Source: Cyanobacteriota bacterium
GTDB lineage: Bacteria; Cyanobacteriota; Cyanobacteriia; Phormidesmidales; Phormidesmidaceae
Reading direction: 5' to 3'
Assembly: GCA_027619675.1 (NCBI GenBank)
Contig: JAQCHG010000137.1
Coordinates: forward strand, 1-5,783
DNA length: 5,783 nucleotides
This document shows, piece by piece, positions 1 to 5,782 of this stretch (positions within the stretch are counted from its first letter, which is position 1; each line of letters opens with the position of its first letter). The position numbers and the translations under genes are program-made. The notes below the pieces were generated by a model. It was given only the letters and a program-made list of their open reading frames with translations, made no database searches and was not told the DNA's origin.

Positions 1-1733
1 TTCCCCTTCGCCTGCTTTTGCAGCAGCTTTTTCTTACGGGAAATATCACCGCCGTAGCACTTCGACAGCACGTCCTTGCGCAGGGCGGGGATGCTTTCGC
101 TGGCGATGACGCGGCTGCCGATCGCGGCCTGGAGGGGAATCTTGAACTGGTGGCGGGGAATCAGTTCCTTTAGTTTTTCCACCAGGGCCTTGCCCACGTA
201 GTATGCCTTGTCCCGGTGGACGATGGTGGCGAGGGGGTCGGCGGGTTCGCCATTGATCAGCACGTCGAGGCGCACCAGGGCATTTTCCCGATAGTCGATC
301 AGGTGGTACTCCATACTGGCGTAGCCCCGCGATCGCGACTTCAGTTGATCAAAGAAATCCGTCACCACCTCCGCTAGGGGCAGTTCATAGACCAAGGAGG
401 TGCGCCCTTGGGCCATGTACTTCATATCCTTAAATTCGCCCCGGCGGCTCTGGCACAGCTCCATCAAGGAACCGACAAATTCCTCCGGCACGATCATGTC
501 CACCCGCACATAGGGCTCGGCAATGCTCTGCCGTTCCTGGGGGGAGGGCAGGGTGCTGGGGTTGTCAATTTCGAGGATGGTGTCGTCCAGCAGTTTCACC
601 CGGTAGATCACCGAGGGGGCGGTGGTAATCAGGTCTAGGTCATATTCCCGCTCTAGCCGTTCCTGCACAATTTCCATGTGCAGCAGCCCCAAAAAGCCGC
701 AGCGGAAACCAAAGCCCATGGCGCTGGAGGTCTCCGGTTCGTATTGGAGGGCGGCATCGCTGAGGCGCAGCTTTTCCAGGGCCTCCCGCAGGTCCTCAAA
801 CTGGTCAGAGTCGGTGGGAAAGAGACCGCAAAATACCATGGGTTTAGCTTCCACATACCCTGGTAGGGCGGTGGTGGCGGGCTGCTTCACCAGGGTCATG
901 GTGTCGCCAACGCGGGCATCTTCCACCGCCTTGATGGCCGCCGCTAGGTAGCCCACTTCCCCGGCATGGAGTTGTTCCACGGGCATTTGGGTGGGGGAGA
1001 GCACCCCCAGTTCGTCAACGTCGTATTCCTTGCCGGAGGCCATCAGCTTGACCCGATCGCCCTGACGCAGGGTGCCATCCATCACCCGGAAGTAGACGAT
1101 CACCCCGCGATAGGGGTCGTAGTAGCTGTCAAAGATCAAGGCCCGCAAGGGCTCTTCCACCGTTGCCTGGGGCGGTGGAACGAGGTAGACGATGGATTCT
1201 AAAATTTCATCCACGCCAATGCCCGCCTTGGCGGAGGCCAGGATGGCATTGCTGCAATCCAGCCCAATGATGTCTTCAATTTCCTGCTTGATGCGATCGG
1301 GGTCGGCCCCCGGCAGGTCAATTTTGTTGAGCACGGGGATAATTTCTAAATCGTGCTCTAGGGCCAGATAGACATTGGCCAAGGTTTGGGCCTCCACCCC
1401 CTGGGAGGCATCCACCACCAGCAGCGCCCCCTCGCAGGCGGCTAAGGACCGAGACACCTCGTAGGAAAAGTCCACGTGGCCGGGGGTGTCGATCAGGTTC
1501 AGCACGTAGTGGTTGCCGTCCTGGGCGGTGTAGTTCATCCGGGCCGCCTGGAGTTTGATGGTGATGCCCCGCTCCCGCTCTAGATCCATGCTGTCTAGAA
1601 ACTGGGCCTTCATGTCGCGATCGCTGACGGTGCCCGTCTTTTGCAACAGGCGATCGGCCAGGGTCGATTTGCCATGGTCGATGTGGGCAATGATGCAAAA
1701 GTTGCGGATGCGCGAAACGGGTACGTCGGTCAT
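1..1733 (-). CDS. lepA: Elongation factor 4 (LepA), 3'-truncated by window edge
   Basis: Ribosome-associated translational GTPase of the cytosol, known as a family to bind ribosomes, promote back-translocation and affect translation under stress and subunit maturation. The ATG at 1731-1733 (reverse strand) opens a frame of 577 complete codons with no stop. Visible motifs: G1 loop AHIDHGKST (residues 16-24), switch I around RERGITI (53-59), G3 DTPGH (82-86) with the catalytic-type His86, and G4 NKID (136-139). The LepA-specific C-terminal motif [13 protein letters not shown] lies at about 559-571 and separates it from EF-G and TypA. Family members are about 600 residues, so only some two dozen C-terminal codons are missing to the left. 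The frame looks intact and functional. No strong Shine-Dalgarno precedes the start, but the conserved N-terminus begins immediately, so this ATG is well supported. It is divergent from the kinase gene and no operon partner is visible. Confidence 0.97.
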   Translation of the reverse strand, partial: MTDVPVSRIRNFCIIAHIDHGKSTLADRLLQKTGTVSDRDMKAQFLDSMDLERERGITIKLQAARMNYTAQDGNHYVLNLIDTPGHVDFSYEVSRSLAACEGALLVVDASQGVEAQTLANVYLALEHDLEIIPVLNKIDLPGADPDRIKQEIEDIIGLDCSNAILASAKAGIGVDEILESIVYLVPPPQATVEEPLRALIFDSYYDPYRGVIVYFRVMDGTLRQGDRVKLMASGKEYDVDELGVLSPTQMPVEQLHAGEVGYLAAAIKAVEDARVGDTMTLVKQPATTALPGYVEAKPMVFCGLFPTDSDQFEDLREALEKLRLSDAALQYEPETSSAMGFGFRCGFLGLLHMEIVQERLEREYDLDLITTAPSVIYRVKLLDDTILEIDNPSTLPSPQERQSIAEPYVRVDMIVPEEFVGSLMELCQSRRGEFKDMKYMAQGRTSLVYELPLAEVVTDFFDQLKSRSRGYASMEYHLIDYRENALVRLDVLINGEPADPLATIVHRDKAYYVGKALVEKLKELIPRHQFKIPLQAAIGSRVIASESIPALRKDVLSKCYGGDISRKKKLLQKQAKG

Positions 1734-2038
1734 AAATCAGGCCATCCCATCGGTATTGGGGTTTAACTTATTTTAAGGGGAACTGTCAGCGGCGGTGGAC
1801 AGGCGAAGTAAACCCCATAGACAGGTCCAGCCCTTGCCTTGGGCACCCAGGCCGGGGACCGATCCCTGGAAGGCGGCAGCACCGGGGGATCATCGCAGCA
1901 AGGGCCGAGATCCCGCGACGCAGTGACTGCTGAAGCTGGATTGGGGATGGGGCTGCCGGGGTGGGCCGGGTCGGGGTGGGAGCAGCGGGAAAATCAGCAA
2001 AGACCTGAATTCTCAAAAGGGTCGGGGTATTCTTTGGG
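1734..2038. other. Divergent intergenic region between lepA and the histidine kinase gene
   Basis: This 305-bp GC-rich spacer should carry the promoters of both flanking genes. An AT-rich patch at about 1767-1776 (reading TTAAAATAAG on the minus strand) lies some 35-45 bp before the lepA start and could hold its -10 element, but no good -35 sits at normal spacing. Before the kinase, CTGAAT (2005-2010) and TATTCT (2028-2033) are 17 bp apart and form only a poor sigma70-like match. Short open frames cross the spacer on both strands. They are rich in Gly, Arg, Pro and Ser, lack family resemblance and look like GC-driven chance frames. A weak foldback, CCA...GGGA-loop-TCCC-TGG, lies at about 1848-1870. 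I see no RNA gene here. Confidence 0.5.
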
Positions 2039-3820
2039 GTGACTAGAACTTCCCCGTCCCCCGAGGAATATTCCGCTAAATTGCCCCCGATGGATGCTCC
2101 AACCCGCATATCCCAGGTCTTGGGTAATCCAGATCTGATTTTCACCCTCACGCCGGAGGGACAGGTGGCCACCCTGGGCTGGCCCCTGGCAGAACATTGT
2201 GATCTCAGCCTCAGCCAGTTTCTGGGGCAGCCCTGGCTAGGGCTGGTGGCGGCGGGCGATCGCCCCGCCCTAGAGCAGAGCTTGCAAACCCTGCCCACCC
2301 CGACCCAGCCCCTAAGCCAGCCCTGCGCCCTAGTGCTGGATGCCTATCGCCTCCAGGGTCATCTCCACTTGTACTGCTTGGCCGGGACCGAAAGCCCGTC
2401 CCCGCTGATGGGGCGGATGATCATCCAGCAGGTGGCCCCCAACCCTGACATGGCGGCCCCAGCGGCTCCGGTGAACTACAGCCGCAAGCTCACCCAAATC
2501 ACCTGGAACATTCGCCGCACCCTGGATCTCGACACCATCTGGCAGCAGACGGTGGACGGGTTGAGTGCCCTATTTGAGGTGGATCGCGGCTTGATTTGCC
2601 CCTATCACCCCGGCGATACGGCCCTGACGGTAGTGGCAGAGGTGTGCCCGCCCCATTTGGCGAGTTGGCAGGGGCGATCGCTGGAATTGGCAGATCATCC
2701 CTGCATCCGCAAGGCCCTCAGCGCCCCCCAGCCGATGGTGGAAATCTGGGATCCCGACCGTTGCGGGCTGGATGACGGCGGCATGATGCTGGTGGTGGCC
2801 ACCCGCTACCAAGAGGCCCCCAACGGCCTGATCATTATGCATCTGGTGGATGATGCCGCCTGGAGTTCTGAGGAATTGGAACTGGTGAGTGAACTGGCGG
2901 ATCAGGTGGGCACCGCGATCGCCCACGCCAGCCTGTTTAGCGAAAGCCAATCCCTGACGGAAAAGTTGCAGGCGGTGAACCAAAGCCTGCGGCAAAAGCA
3001 TGAGGAACTGGAAGAAGCCCGCCGCCAAGCGGAGGAAGCCTCCCGCCTCAAGAGCGAGTTTTTGGCCAACACCTCCCACGAACTGCGCACCCCCCTTAAC
3101 GGCATGATCGGCTTTCTGCGGCTGATCTTGGACGGCATGGCCGATGACCCCGAAGAACAGCGGGAATTTCTAGACGAGGCCCACAACTCCGCCCTGCACC
3201 TGCTGAACCTGATCAACGATGTGCTCGACATCGCCAAAATCGAAGCGGGCAAAATGCAGATCGACATGGCCCCGGTCCATCTGCCCGAACTCTTCCAGGC
3301 GGTGGAAAACTTCACCCGGCCCCAGGCAGAACGCAAGGGCCTTGCCTTTGAGATCAACCACCCCGCCACCCGCGATGAAATCATCCTCCACGGCAACTAC
3401 CAGCGTCTGTTACAGGTGATGTTGAACCTGGTGGGCAACGCCATCAAGTTCACCCACGAGGGCAGCGTCTCTATCAGTGCCGAGTTGAAGTCCCAAAAGC
3501 TCCCCTTCCAGGGACAAGAATGGCCAGGGCTGGTGAAAATCAGCGTGGCGGATACCGGCATCGGCGTTTCCCTAGAGAAACAAAATCGCCTGTTCCAAAC
3601 CTTCAGTCAGGTGGATGGCGAACGCACCCGCCAATACGGGGGCACGGGCTTGGGGCTGGCCATTTCCCAAAAGCTGGTGGAGGCCATGGGCGGTGTGGTC
3701 AAGTTCATCAGCATGGGGGAAGGGCTGGGCTCCACCGTCACCTTTACCGCCCTGCTCTATCAAGAGCCGGTCTTGATCGACATGGAAGACATGGAGACCG
3801 AAGAGGAAGAGGAGGACTAG
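2039..3820 (+). CDS. PAS/GAF-domain sensor histidine kinase (orphan, soluble)
   Basis: Sensor kinase expected to autophosphorylate on a histidine and pass the phosphate to a response regulator not present here. The 593 residues show: a PAS-like segment (about 22-115, containing PDLIFTLTPEGQV); a GAF domain (about 155-300, ending in a long helix through ELADQVGTAIAHASLF); a charged coiled coil (about 301-340); a HisKA domain with H-box SHELRTPLNG and phospho-acceptor His347; and a HATPase domain with N-box Asn463/Asn467, G1 DTGIG (505-509), F-box LFQTFSQVD (518-526) and G2 GGTGLGL (534-540). All key catalytic residues are present. No transmembrane segment or signal peptide is visible, so it is probably cytosolic. 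No cysteine context typical of bilin-binding GAF domains was recognised, so the ligand is unknown. The protein ends in a strongly acidic tail (581-593). The start is uncertain: GTG at 2039 gives 593 residues, ATG at 2090 gives 576, and neither has a well-spaced Shine-Dalgarno. Two HIP1-type sites in the GAF region and one in the PAS-like region fit a resident cyanobacterial gene. Confidence 0.95.
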   Translation: MTRTSPSPEEYSAKLPPMDAPTRISQVLGNPDLIFTLTPEGQVATLGWPLAEHCDLSLSQFLGQPWLGLVAAGDRPALEQSLQTLPTPTQPLSQPCALVLDAYRLQGHLHLYCLAGTESPSPLMGRMIIQQVAPNPDMAAPAAPVNYSRKLTQITWNIRRTLDLDTIWQQTVDGLSALFEVDRGLICPYHPGDTALTVVAEVCPPHLASWQGRSLELADHPCIRKALSAPQPMVEIWDPDRCGLDDGGMMLVVATRYQEAPNGLIIMHLVDDAAWSSEELELVSELADQVGTAIAHASLFSESQSLTEKLQAVNQSLRQKHEELEEARRQAEEASRLKSEFLANTSHELRTPLNGMIGFLRLILDGMADDPEEQREFLDEAHNSALHLLNLINDVLDIAKIEAGKMQIDMAPVHLPELFQAVENFTRPQAERKGLAFEINHPATRDEIILHGNYQRLLQVMLNLVGNAIKFTHEGSVSISAELKSQKLPFQGQEWPGLVKISVADTGIGVSLEKQNRLFQTFSQVDGERTRQYGGTGLGLAISQKLVEAMGGVVKFISMGEGLGSTVTFTALLYQEPVLIDMEDMETEEEEED

Positions 3821-3872
3821 TTCCGCACCAGTTGGTCGCGCCCAGCCGCCTGTTGCCTACCCGAGCGTACCT

Positions 3873-4154
3873 ATGAACATGGTGCTCAAGGCGATCGCGA
3901 ACTGCGTTCACTAGGCCACCATTCCCCTAGGGGAAGCACTGCGGATGGCAGCCTTGTACCCTGCCTAGGCGATCGGCGTGGATCACGAGTTGGGCCGTAT
4001 CGCCCCCGGCTACCAAGCTAGTTTGACGATCCTGGGAGCGGATCTTGCTGTACAAGCCGTGGTAGATCGGGGCAAGTGGCGATCGTTTAGAGAATCTGCG
4101 GCTCACAATGCCCTGGCAGGGGCGCTGTACGCTTATCTACTCTTTGCCCTTTAA
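3873..4154 (+). pseudogene. nagA: Decayed C-terminal remnant of N-acetylglucosamine-6-phosphate deacetylase (nagA)
   Basis: No intact gene lies here, but one frame reads as the end of a NagA-type amidohydrolase. KAIANCVH is followed by TAG (3912-3914), then IPLGEALRMAALYPA, TAG (3966-3968), then AIGVDHELGRIAPGYQASLT and ILGADLAVQAVVDRGKW. The pattern (A/S)(S/T)LYPAxAIGxxxxxGxIAPGYxADLxxL is characteristic of NagA C-termini, which deacetylate GlcNAc-6-phosphate in amino-sugar catabolism and peptidoglycan recycling. The first TAG stands where a Trp codon would be plausible (TGG to TAG), the second where a Gln codon would be (CAG to TAG). The metal-binding N-terminal barrel is absent: only about 53 bp separate the fragment from the upstream kinase stop. 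Similarity fades after about 4079, and the frame then runs on to TAA at 4152-4154. Assignment is from remembered family sequence, not a search. It could instead be a related amidohydrolase. Confidence 0.75.
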
Positions 4155-4180
4155 GGACAGTCCTACAAAACCTACATCGG

Positions 4181-4194
4181 AACCGACACCGGTT
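4181..4194 (+). other. Small hairpin after the nagA remnant
   Basis: AACCG-ACAC-CGGTT forms a 5-bp stem with a 4-nt loop, followed on the plus strand by TTCC rather than a T-run. It could be a weak terminator left over from the decayed gene or chance. The rest of the spacer from 4155 to 4230 shows nothing further. Confidence 0.25.
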
Positions 4195-4230
4195 TTCCAT
4201 TTAATTAGACTCATCTACTGACTACGGCAT

Positions 4231-4277
4231 AAAAAAGCAGAGCTGAGAAGTGCGGTGTACACATTCTCAACTCCGCT
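4231..4277 (-). terminator. Rho-independent terminator of the PEP-CTERM gene
   Basis: On the minus strand the transcript would read AGCGGAGUUGAGAA, a 14-nt loop, then UUCUCAGCUCUGCU followed by a U-run (plus-strand arms 4236-4249 and 4264-4277, A-run 4231-4236). All 14 positions pair, two of them as G-U wobbles. The loop contains the self-complementary GTGTACAC. It lies 75-121 nt downstream of the stop codon at 4352-4354, the right place and orientation to end the PEP-CTERM transcript. The plus strand has no T-run at the far end, so it is not a good bidirectional terminator. Confidence 0.85.
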
Positions 4278-4282
4278 GAATT

Positions 4283-4333
4283 TGGCTGGTGCCAATCATT
4301 GGCAAGCCATGGGGGGTTCTTGTGGTGAGAACC
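4283..4333 (-). other. Two hairpins in the 3' untranslated region of the PEP-CTERM gene
   Basis: First hairpin, 4283-4309: TGGCT-GG(bulge)-TGCCAA, loop TCA, TTGGCA-AGCCA, giving 6 plus 5 base pairs. Second hairpin, 4315-4333: GGTTCT, loop TGTGGTG, AGAACC, a perfect 6-bp stem. Neither has a U-run on the minus strand, so they are more likely mRNA 3'-end stabilising structures or spacer structure than terminators. With the terminator beyond them they make three successive stem-loops between 4236 and 4333. Confidence 0.5.
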
Positions 4334-4351
4334 TGGAGCCTGGGCAGACGC

Positions 4352-5113
4352 TTATGCCGACTTAGTAGACTTGCGGCGGCGGCTAGCAACCAAGGCCCCT
4401 GCAACAGCCGTTAGACCCAAGACAGTTGCAGGTTCCGGCACAGATGCACCCACCACCTTAAAGTCAGGGCCTTTGAAACCGCCTTGACTAAAGATGGTCA
4501 CCGGGCCGCTGTACTTGCCGTCAACACCAAAATCAGACAGGTTCAGGCCATAGCTCCCTACCTTTTGAGCGCTGCCAATTTCTGTCGTGTCTAACCTGAA
4601 GTCGGTTTCGCCCAAGGCAAAGTCATTCTTGGTTAGGATTCGCGTAGTACCGTTGATCGTCACGCCCAGCGAGCTGTTGATACCGCGTTCCCAAAATAGA
4701 AGCTTGTTGAAGCCCTTATCAAAGGTCAACTCTATTTCGAAGCCAACGTTACCATCCTCAGTGTCGATAATGCTGCTGAGGTAGCGATTGCCTAGAGACT
4801 GTTTAACACTCGCGTTGGTTGCGTTTTCTAGTTTGACGCCCACCGTTGCGTCATCACCGAGATCAGAGCTGGCTGCGCCAGTATTTCCACCAGTATGGGC
4901 AGTGTTGCTAATGATATTGACACCGCTTACCAAGGCAAAATCGGACACAATGGCATTGCCGATTTTTACGGAATCGAGATGGATATCGCCTTTAGGCGGT
5001 GTCCCTGACCAGTTCGTCTCGAACGTAAAGGCACTGGCTTGCTCTGCTGTGACCATGAGGCACCCGGCAACCGTGCCCAAAGCCATGGCTGTTTTAGAGA
5101 GTTGGGAAAACAT
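4352..5113 (-). CDS. Secreted PEP-CTERM sorting-domain protein
   Basis: Predicted exported surface or extracellular protein of 253 residues, processed by an exosortase not encoded here. Residues 1-28 form a Sec signal peptide: short n-region with Lys7, hydrophobic core from Ala9, cleavage-like ASA before Phe29. The C-terminus is a textbook PEP-CTERM tripartite signal: VPEP (225-228), hydrophobic stretch (229-244), basic cluster RRRK (245-248). The mature part is rich in Gly, Asn, Thr and Asp, looks like a beta-rich anchor domain and contains LLFWERGINSSLG (138-150). That segment reminds me of the cyanobacterial exosortase-dependent family annotated XDD3, from memory only. An in-frame GTG at 5126-5128 would add five residues, but it lies inside the Shine-Dalgarno-like GGTGGA. 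ATG at 5111-5113 gives the cleaner signal peptide, so I chose it. The gene stands alone, with its own terminator downstream. By eye it is less GC-rich than lepA and the kinase and has no HIP1 site, which may suggest separate acquisition. Confidence 0.92.
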   Translation of the reverse strand: MFSQLSKTAMALGTVAGCLMVTAEQASAFTFETNWSGTPPKGDIHLDSVKIGNAIVSDFALVSGVNIISNTAHTGGNTGAASSDLGDDATVGVKLENATNASVKQSLGNRYLSSIIDTEDGNVGFEIELTFDKGFNKLLFWERGINSSLGVTINGTTRILTKNDFALGETDFRLDTTEIGSAQKVGSYGLNLSDFGVDGKYSGPVTIFSQGGFKGPDFKVVGASVPEPATVLGLTAVAGALVASRRRKSTKSA

Positions 5114-5123
5114 ATATCGTATT

Positions 5124-5129
5124 TCCACC
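5124..5129 (-). promoter_or_regulatory. Ribosome binding site of the PEP-CTERM gene
   Basis: GGTGGA on the minus strand ends 10 nt before the ATG at 5111-5113. It is an acceptable, slightly distant Shine-Dalgarno. It overlaps the alternative in-frame GTG (5126-5128), which argues for the ATG as the true start. Confidence 0.55.
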
Positions 5130-5188
5130 GAATAAACTGATGGGCTTAGTATCTCCTGCTGCCCTCAAGGCATACATAGATGCACTGA

Positions 5189-5206
5189 TATCTTTATGGT
5201 ATCTTT
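5189..5206. promoter_or_regulatory. Candidate operator: 7-bp direct repeat with 11-bp period
   Basis: TATCTTT occurs at 5189-5195 and again at 5200-5206 (AAAGATA twice on the minus strand), one helical turn apart. It lies about 75-95 bp upstream of the PEP-CTERM start. Head-to-tail 6-8 bp repeats at about 10-11 bp spacing are typical of OmpR/PhoB-family regulator sites. The repeat also overlaps AT-rich sequence that could supply a -10 element. Function is inferred from spacing and position only. Confidence 0.3.
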
Positions 5207-5314
5207 GAGTACTTCCCCGGACTGTGTGGTGATTTTATAGCTGCCAAAAAGTTTCCGGATCCGGTTGCCAGGGCGGTCTAGCAAGTATGCCGATCAGCAG
5301 AACCCCTACCCTGC

Positions 5315-5329
5315 GTCTCAGCCAGAGAC
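5315..5329. other. Hairpin GTCTC-AGCCA-GAGAC in intergenic DNA
   Basis: A perfect 5-bp stem with a 5-nt loop; GAGAC recurs at 5337-5341, allowing an alternative longer-range pairing. It lies in the non-coding stretch 5114-5372, where apart from the candidate operator and this structure I see no gene or RNA signature. Confidence 0.3.
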
Positions 5330-5378
5330 TGGGTGCGAGACAGGGAAGCGGGTTAGCCGTTCGAGTGGAGGCTAGTGA

Positions 5379-5396
5379 ACCTGAGTTCGAGTTAAG
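5379..5396 (+). repeat. Left terminal inverted repeat of the MITE-like element
   Basis: The sequence is ACCTGAGTTCGAGTTAAG. It pairs with the right repeat at 5583-5600 with three mismatches and is preceded immediately by TAGTGA (5373-5378). Confidence 0.75.
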
Positions 5397-5455
5397 CGGT
5401 ATTCCCGTTCCTGTAGGGGCGCACTAGCGAAGCCATGCCCCTTGGGTTATGGGTT

Positions 5456-5532
5456 TGCGCCCTGCAATCAGTGGCATTCTTGCCCGAAATCGGGCTCAGA
5501 TATCTTGTTGCCCGATACATTTCTAGGGCGCA
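5456..5532. repeat. Nested inverted repeats inside the MITE-like element
   Basis: The outer stem is TGCGCCCT (5456-5463) with AGGGCGCA (5525-5532), a perfect 8-bp pair. The inner stem is GCCCG-AAAT-CGGGC (5482-5495, extendable to six pairs). Each arm has a competing partner: GGGCGCA also occurs at 5417-5423, and GCCCGA recurs at 5510-5515 and could pair with TCGGGC at 5490-5495. The interior can therefore fold into alternative foldbacks. Confidence 0.5.
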
Positions 5533-5582
5533 GCCCCCTGCTGATGCTCTGGGGTGGAGCGTTACGGCATCCTCTCCGTCGA

Positions 5583-5600
5583 CTTATCCCGAACTGAGGT
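5583..5600 (-). repeat. Right terminal inverted repeat of the MITE-like element
   Basis: Read on the minus strand it is ACCTCAGTTCGGGATAAG, a 15/18 match to the left repeat. It is followed on the plus strand by TAGTGA (5601-5606). Confidence 0.75.
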
Positions 5601-5647
5601 TAGTGAGGGTGTCTTGTTGAGCGGGGGAAGGCCAGGTGGTGGGGTCG

Positions 5648-5782
5648 TTAGTCCCGCAAGCCATACAAAAAAGTGGGCGTCGGATAGCGACTATCGACAG
5701 CTAATACCTTGAGCGGCCAGGTCTTGCTTTGGGGATAGCTCATCAGTTGGGCGATTTTGTGGTGAGCCACCTCGATAACATT
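5648..5782 (-). pseudogene. Fragment of a DDE-type transposase-like gene, truncated
   Basis: From the right edge the minus strand is open for 44 codons, including HHKIAQLMSYPQ and TWPLKVLAVDSRYPTPTFLY, and stops at TAA (5648-5650) after GLRD. The pattern hydrophobic-D-S-x-Y-x-T-x-x-F/Y-L resembles the segment around the second catalytic Asp of DDE transposases common in cyanobacterial IS elements, here Asp at about fragment residue 30. An intact enzyme would continue well beyond this to the catalytic Glu, so the gene looks broken. After the stop the same frame gives HHLAFPRSTRHPH and then meets another stop at 5600-5602 at the MITE boundary, so the MITE may sit in the relic. The rest of the gene lies outside the window. 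The family call is from pattern memory and could be wrong. Confidence 0.5.

Larger units (their letters stand above)
5373..5606. mobile_element. MITE-like element (222 bp) with terminal inverted repeats and 6-bp target duplication
   Basis: The element proper spans 5379-5600. Its left end, ACCTGAGTTCGAGTTAAG (5379-5396), and the reverse complement of its right end, ACCTCAGTTCGGGATAAG (5583-5600), match at 15 of 18 positions. Directly outside both ends is the identical hexamer TAGTGA (5373-5378 and 5601-5606), the expected target-site duplication. The interior has no plausible coding frame; the open frame starting at 5435 resembles nothing and crosses the right end. It does hold nested inverted repeats centred close to the element's midpoint. 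This is the structure of a miniature inverted-repeat transposable element mobilised in trans by an unidentified transposase. I do not recognise a named family. The chance of both an 18-bp inverted pair and an abutting perfect 6-bp repeat is low. Confidence 0.75.

Noticed and set aside
622..951. Plus-strand open frame of about 109 codons inside lepA
   Set aside because: It is antisense to well-conserved LepA coding sequence, Ser/Arg-rich and without family resemblance; a GC-driven shadow frame.
1318..1698. Minus-strand open frame of 126 codons within lepA
   Set aside because: It is in a different frame from LepA, whose GTPase motifs are read cleanly across the same bases.
1839..2042. Possible small protein translationally coupled to the kinase (its TGA overlaps the kinase GTG)
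   Set aside because: The start would be TTG without a Shine-Dalgarno and the sequence is Gly/Ser/Gln-rich. The overlap is tempting but unsupported.
1786..2298. Minus-strand open frame of 170 codons covering the spacer and the kinase N-terminus
   Set aside because: It overlaps the kinase PAS region antisense, with low-complexity Pro/Arg/Ser composition and no recognisable motif.
2500..2938. GAF domain as a bilin-binding cyanobacteriochrome photosensor
   Set aside because: I could not find the conserved Cys-His chromophore context at the expected position; it is better called a generic GAF domain.
2570..3396. Long antisense open frames in the kinase gene
   Set aside because: They are shadows of the GC-rich kinase frame; the plus-strand protein has every kinase motif in order.
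3912..3968. TAG codons in the nagA frame as recoded (readthrough or pyrrolysine) sites
   Set aside because: The N-terminal catalytic part of the gene is absent, so decay explains both stops more simply.
5359..5392. GTTCGAGT at 5359-5366 and 5385-5392, resembling a tRNA T-loop
   Set aside because: No acceptor stem, D-arm or anticodon arm can be assembled around either copy; the second is part of the MITE terminal repeat.
5435..5620. Plus-strand open frame of 61 codons
   Set aside because: It spans the right end of the mobile element and its target duplication, has no Shine-Dalgarno and resembles no known protein.
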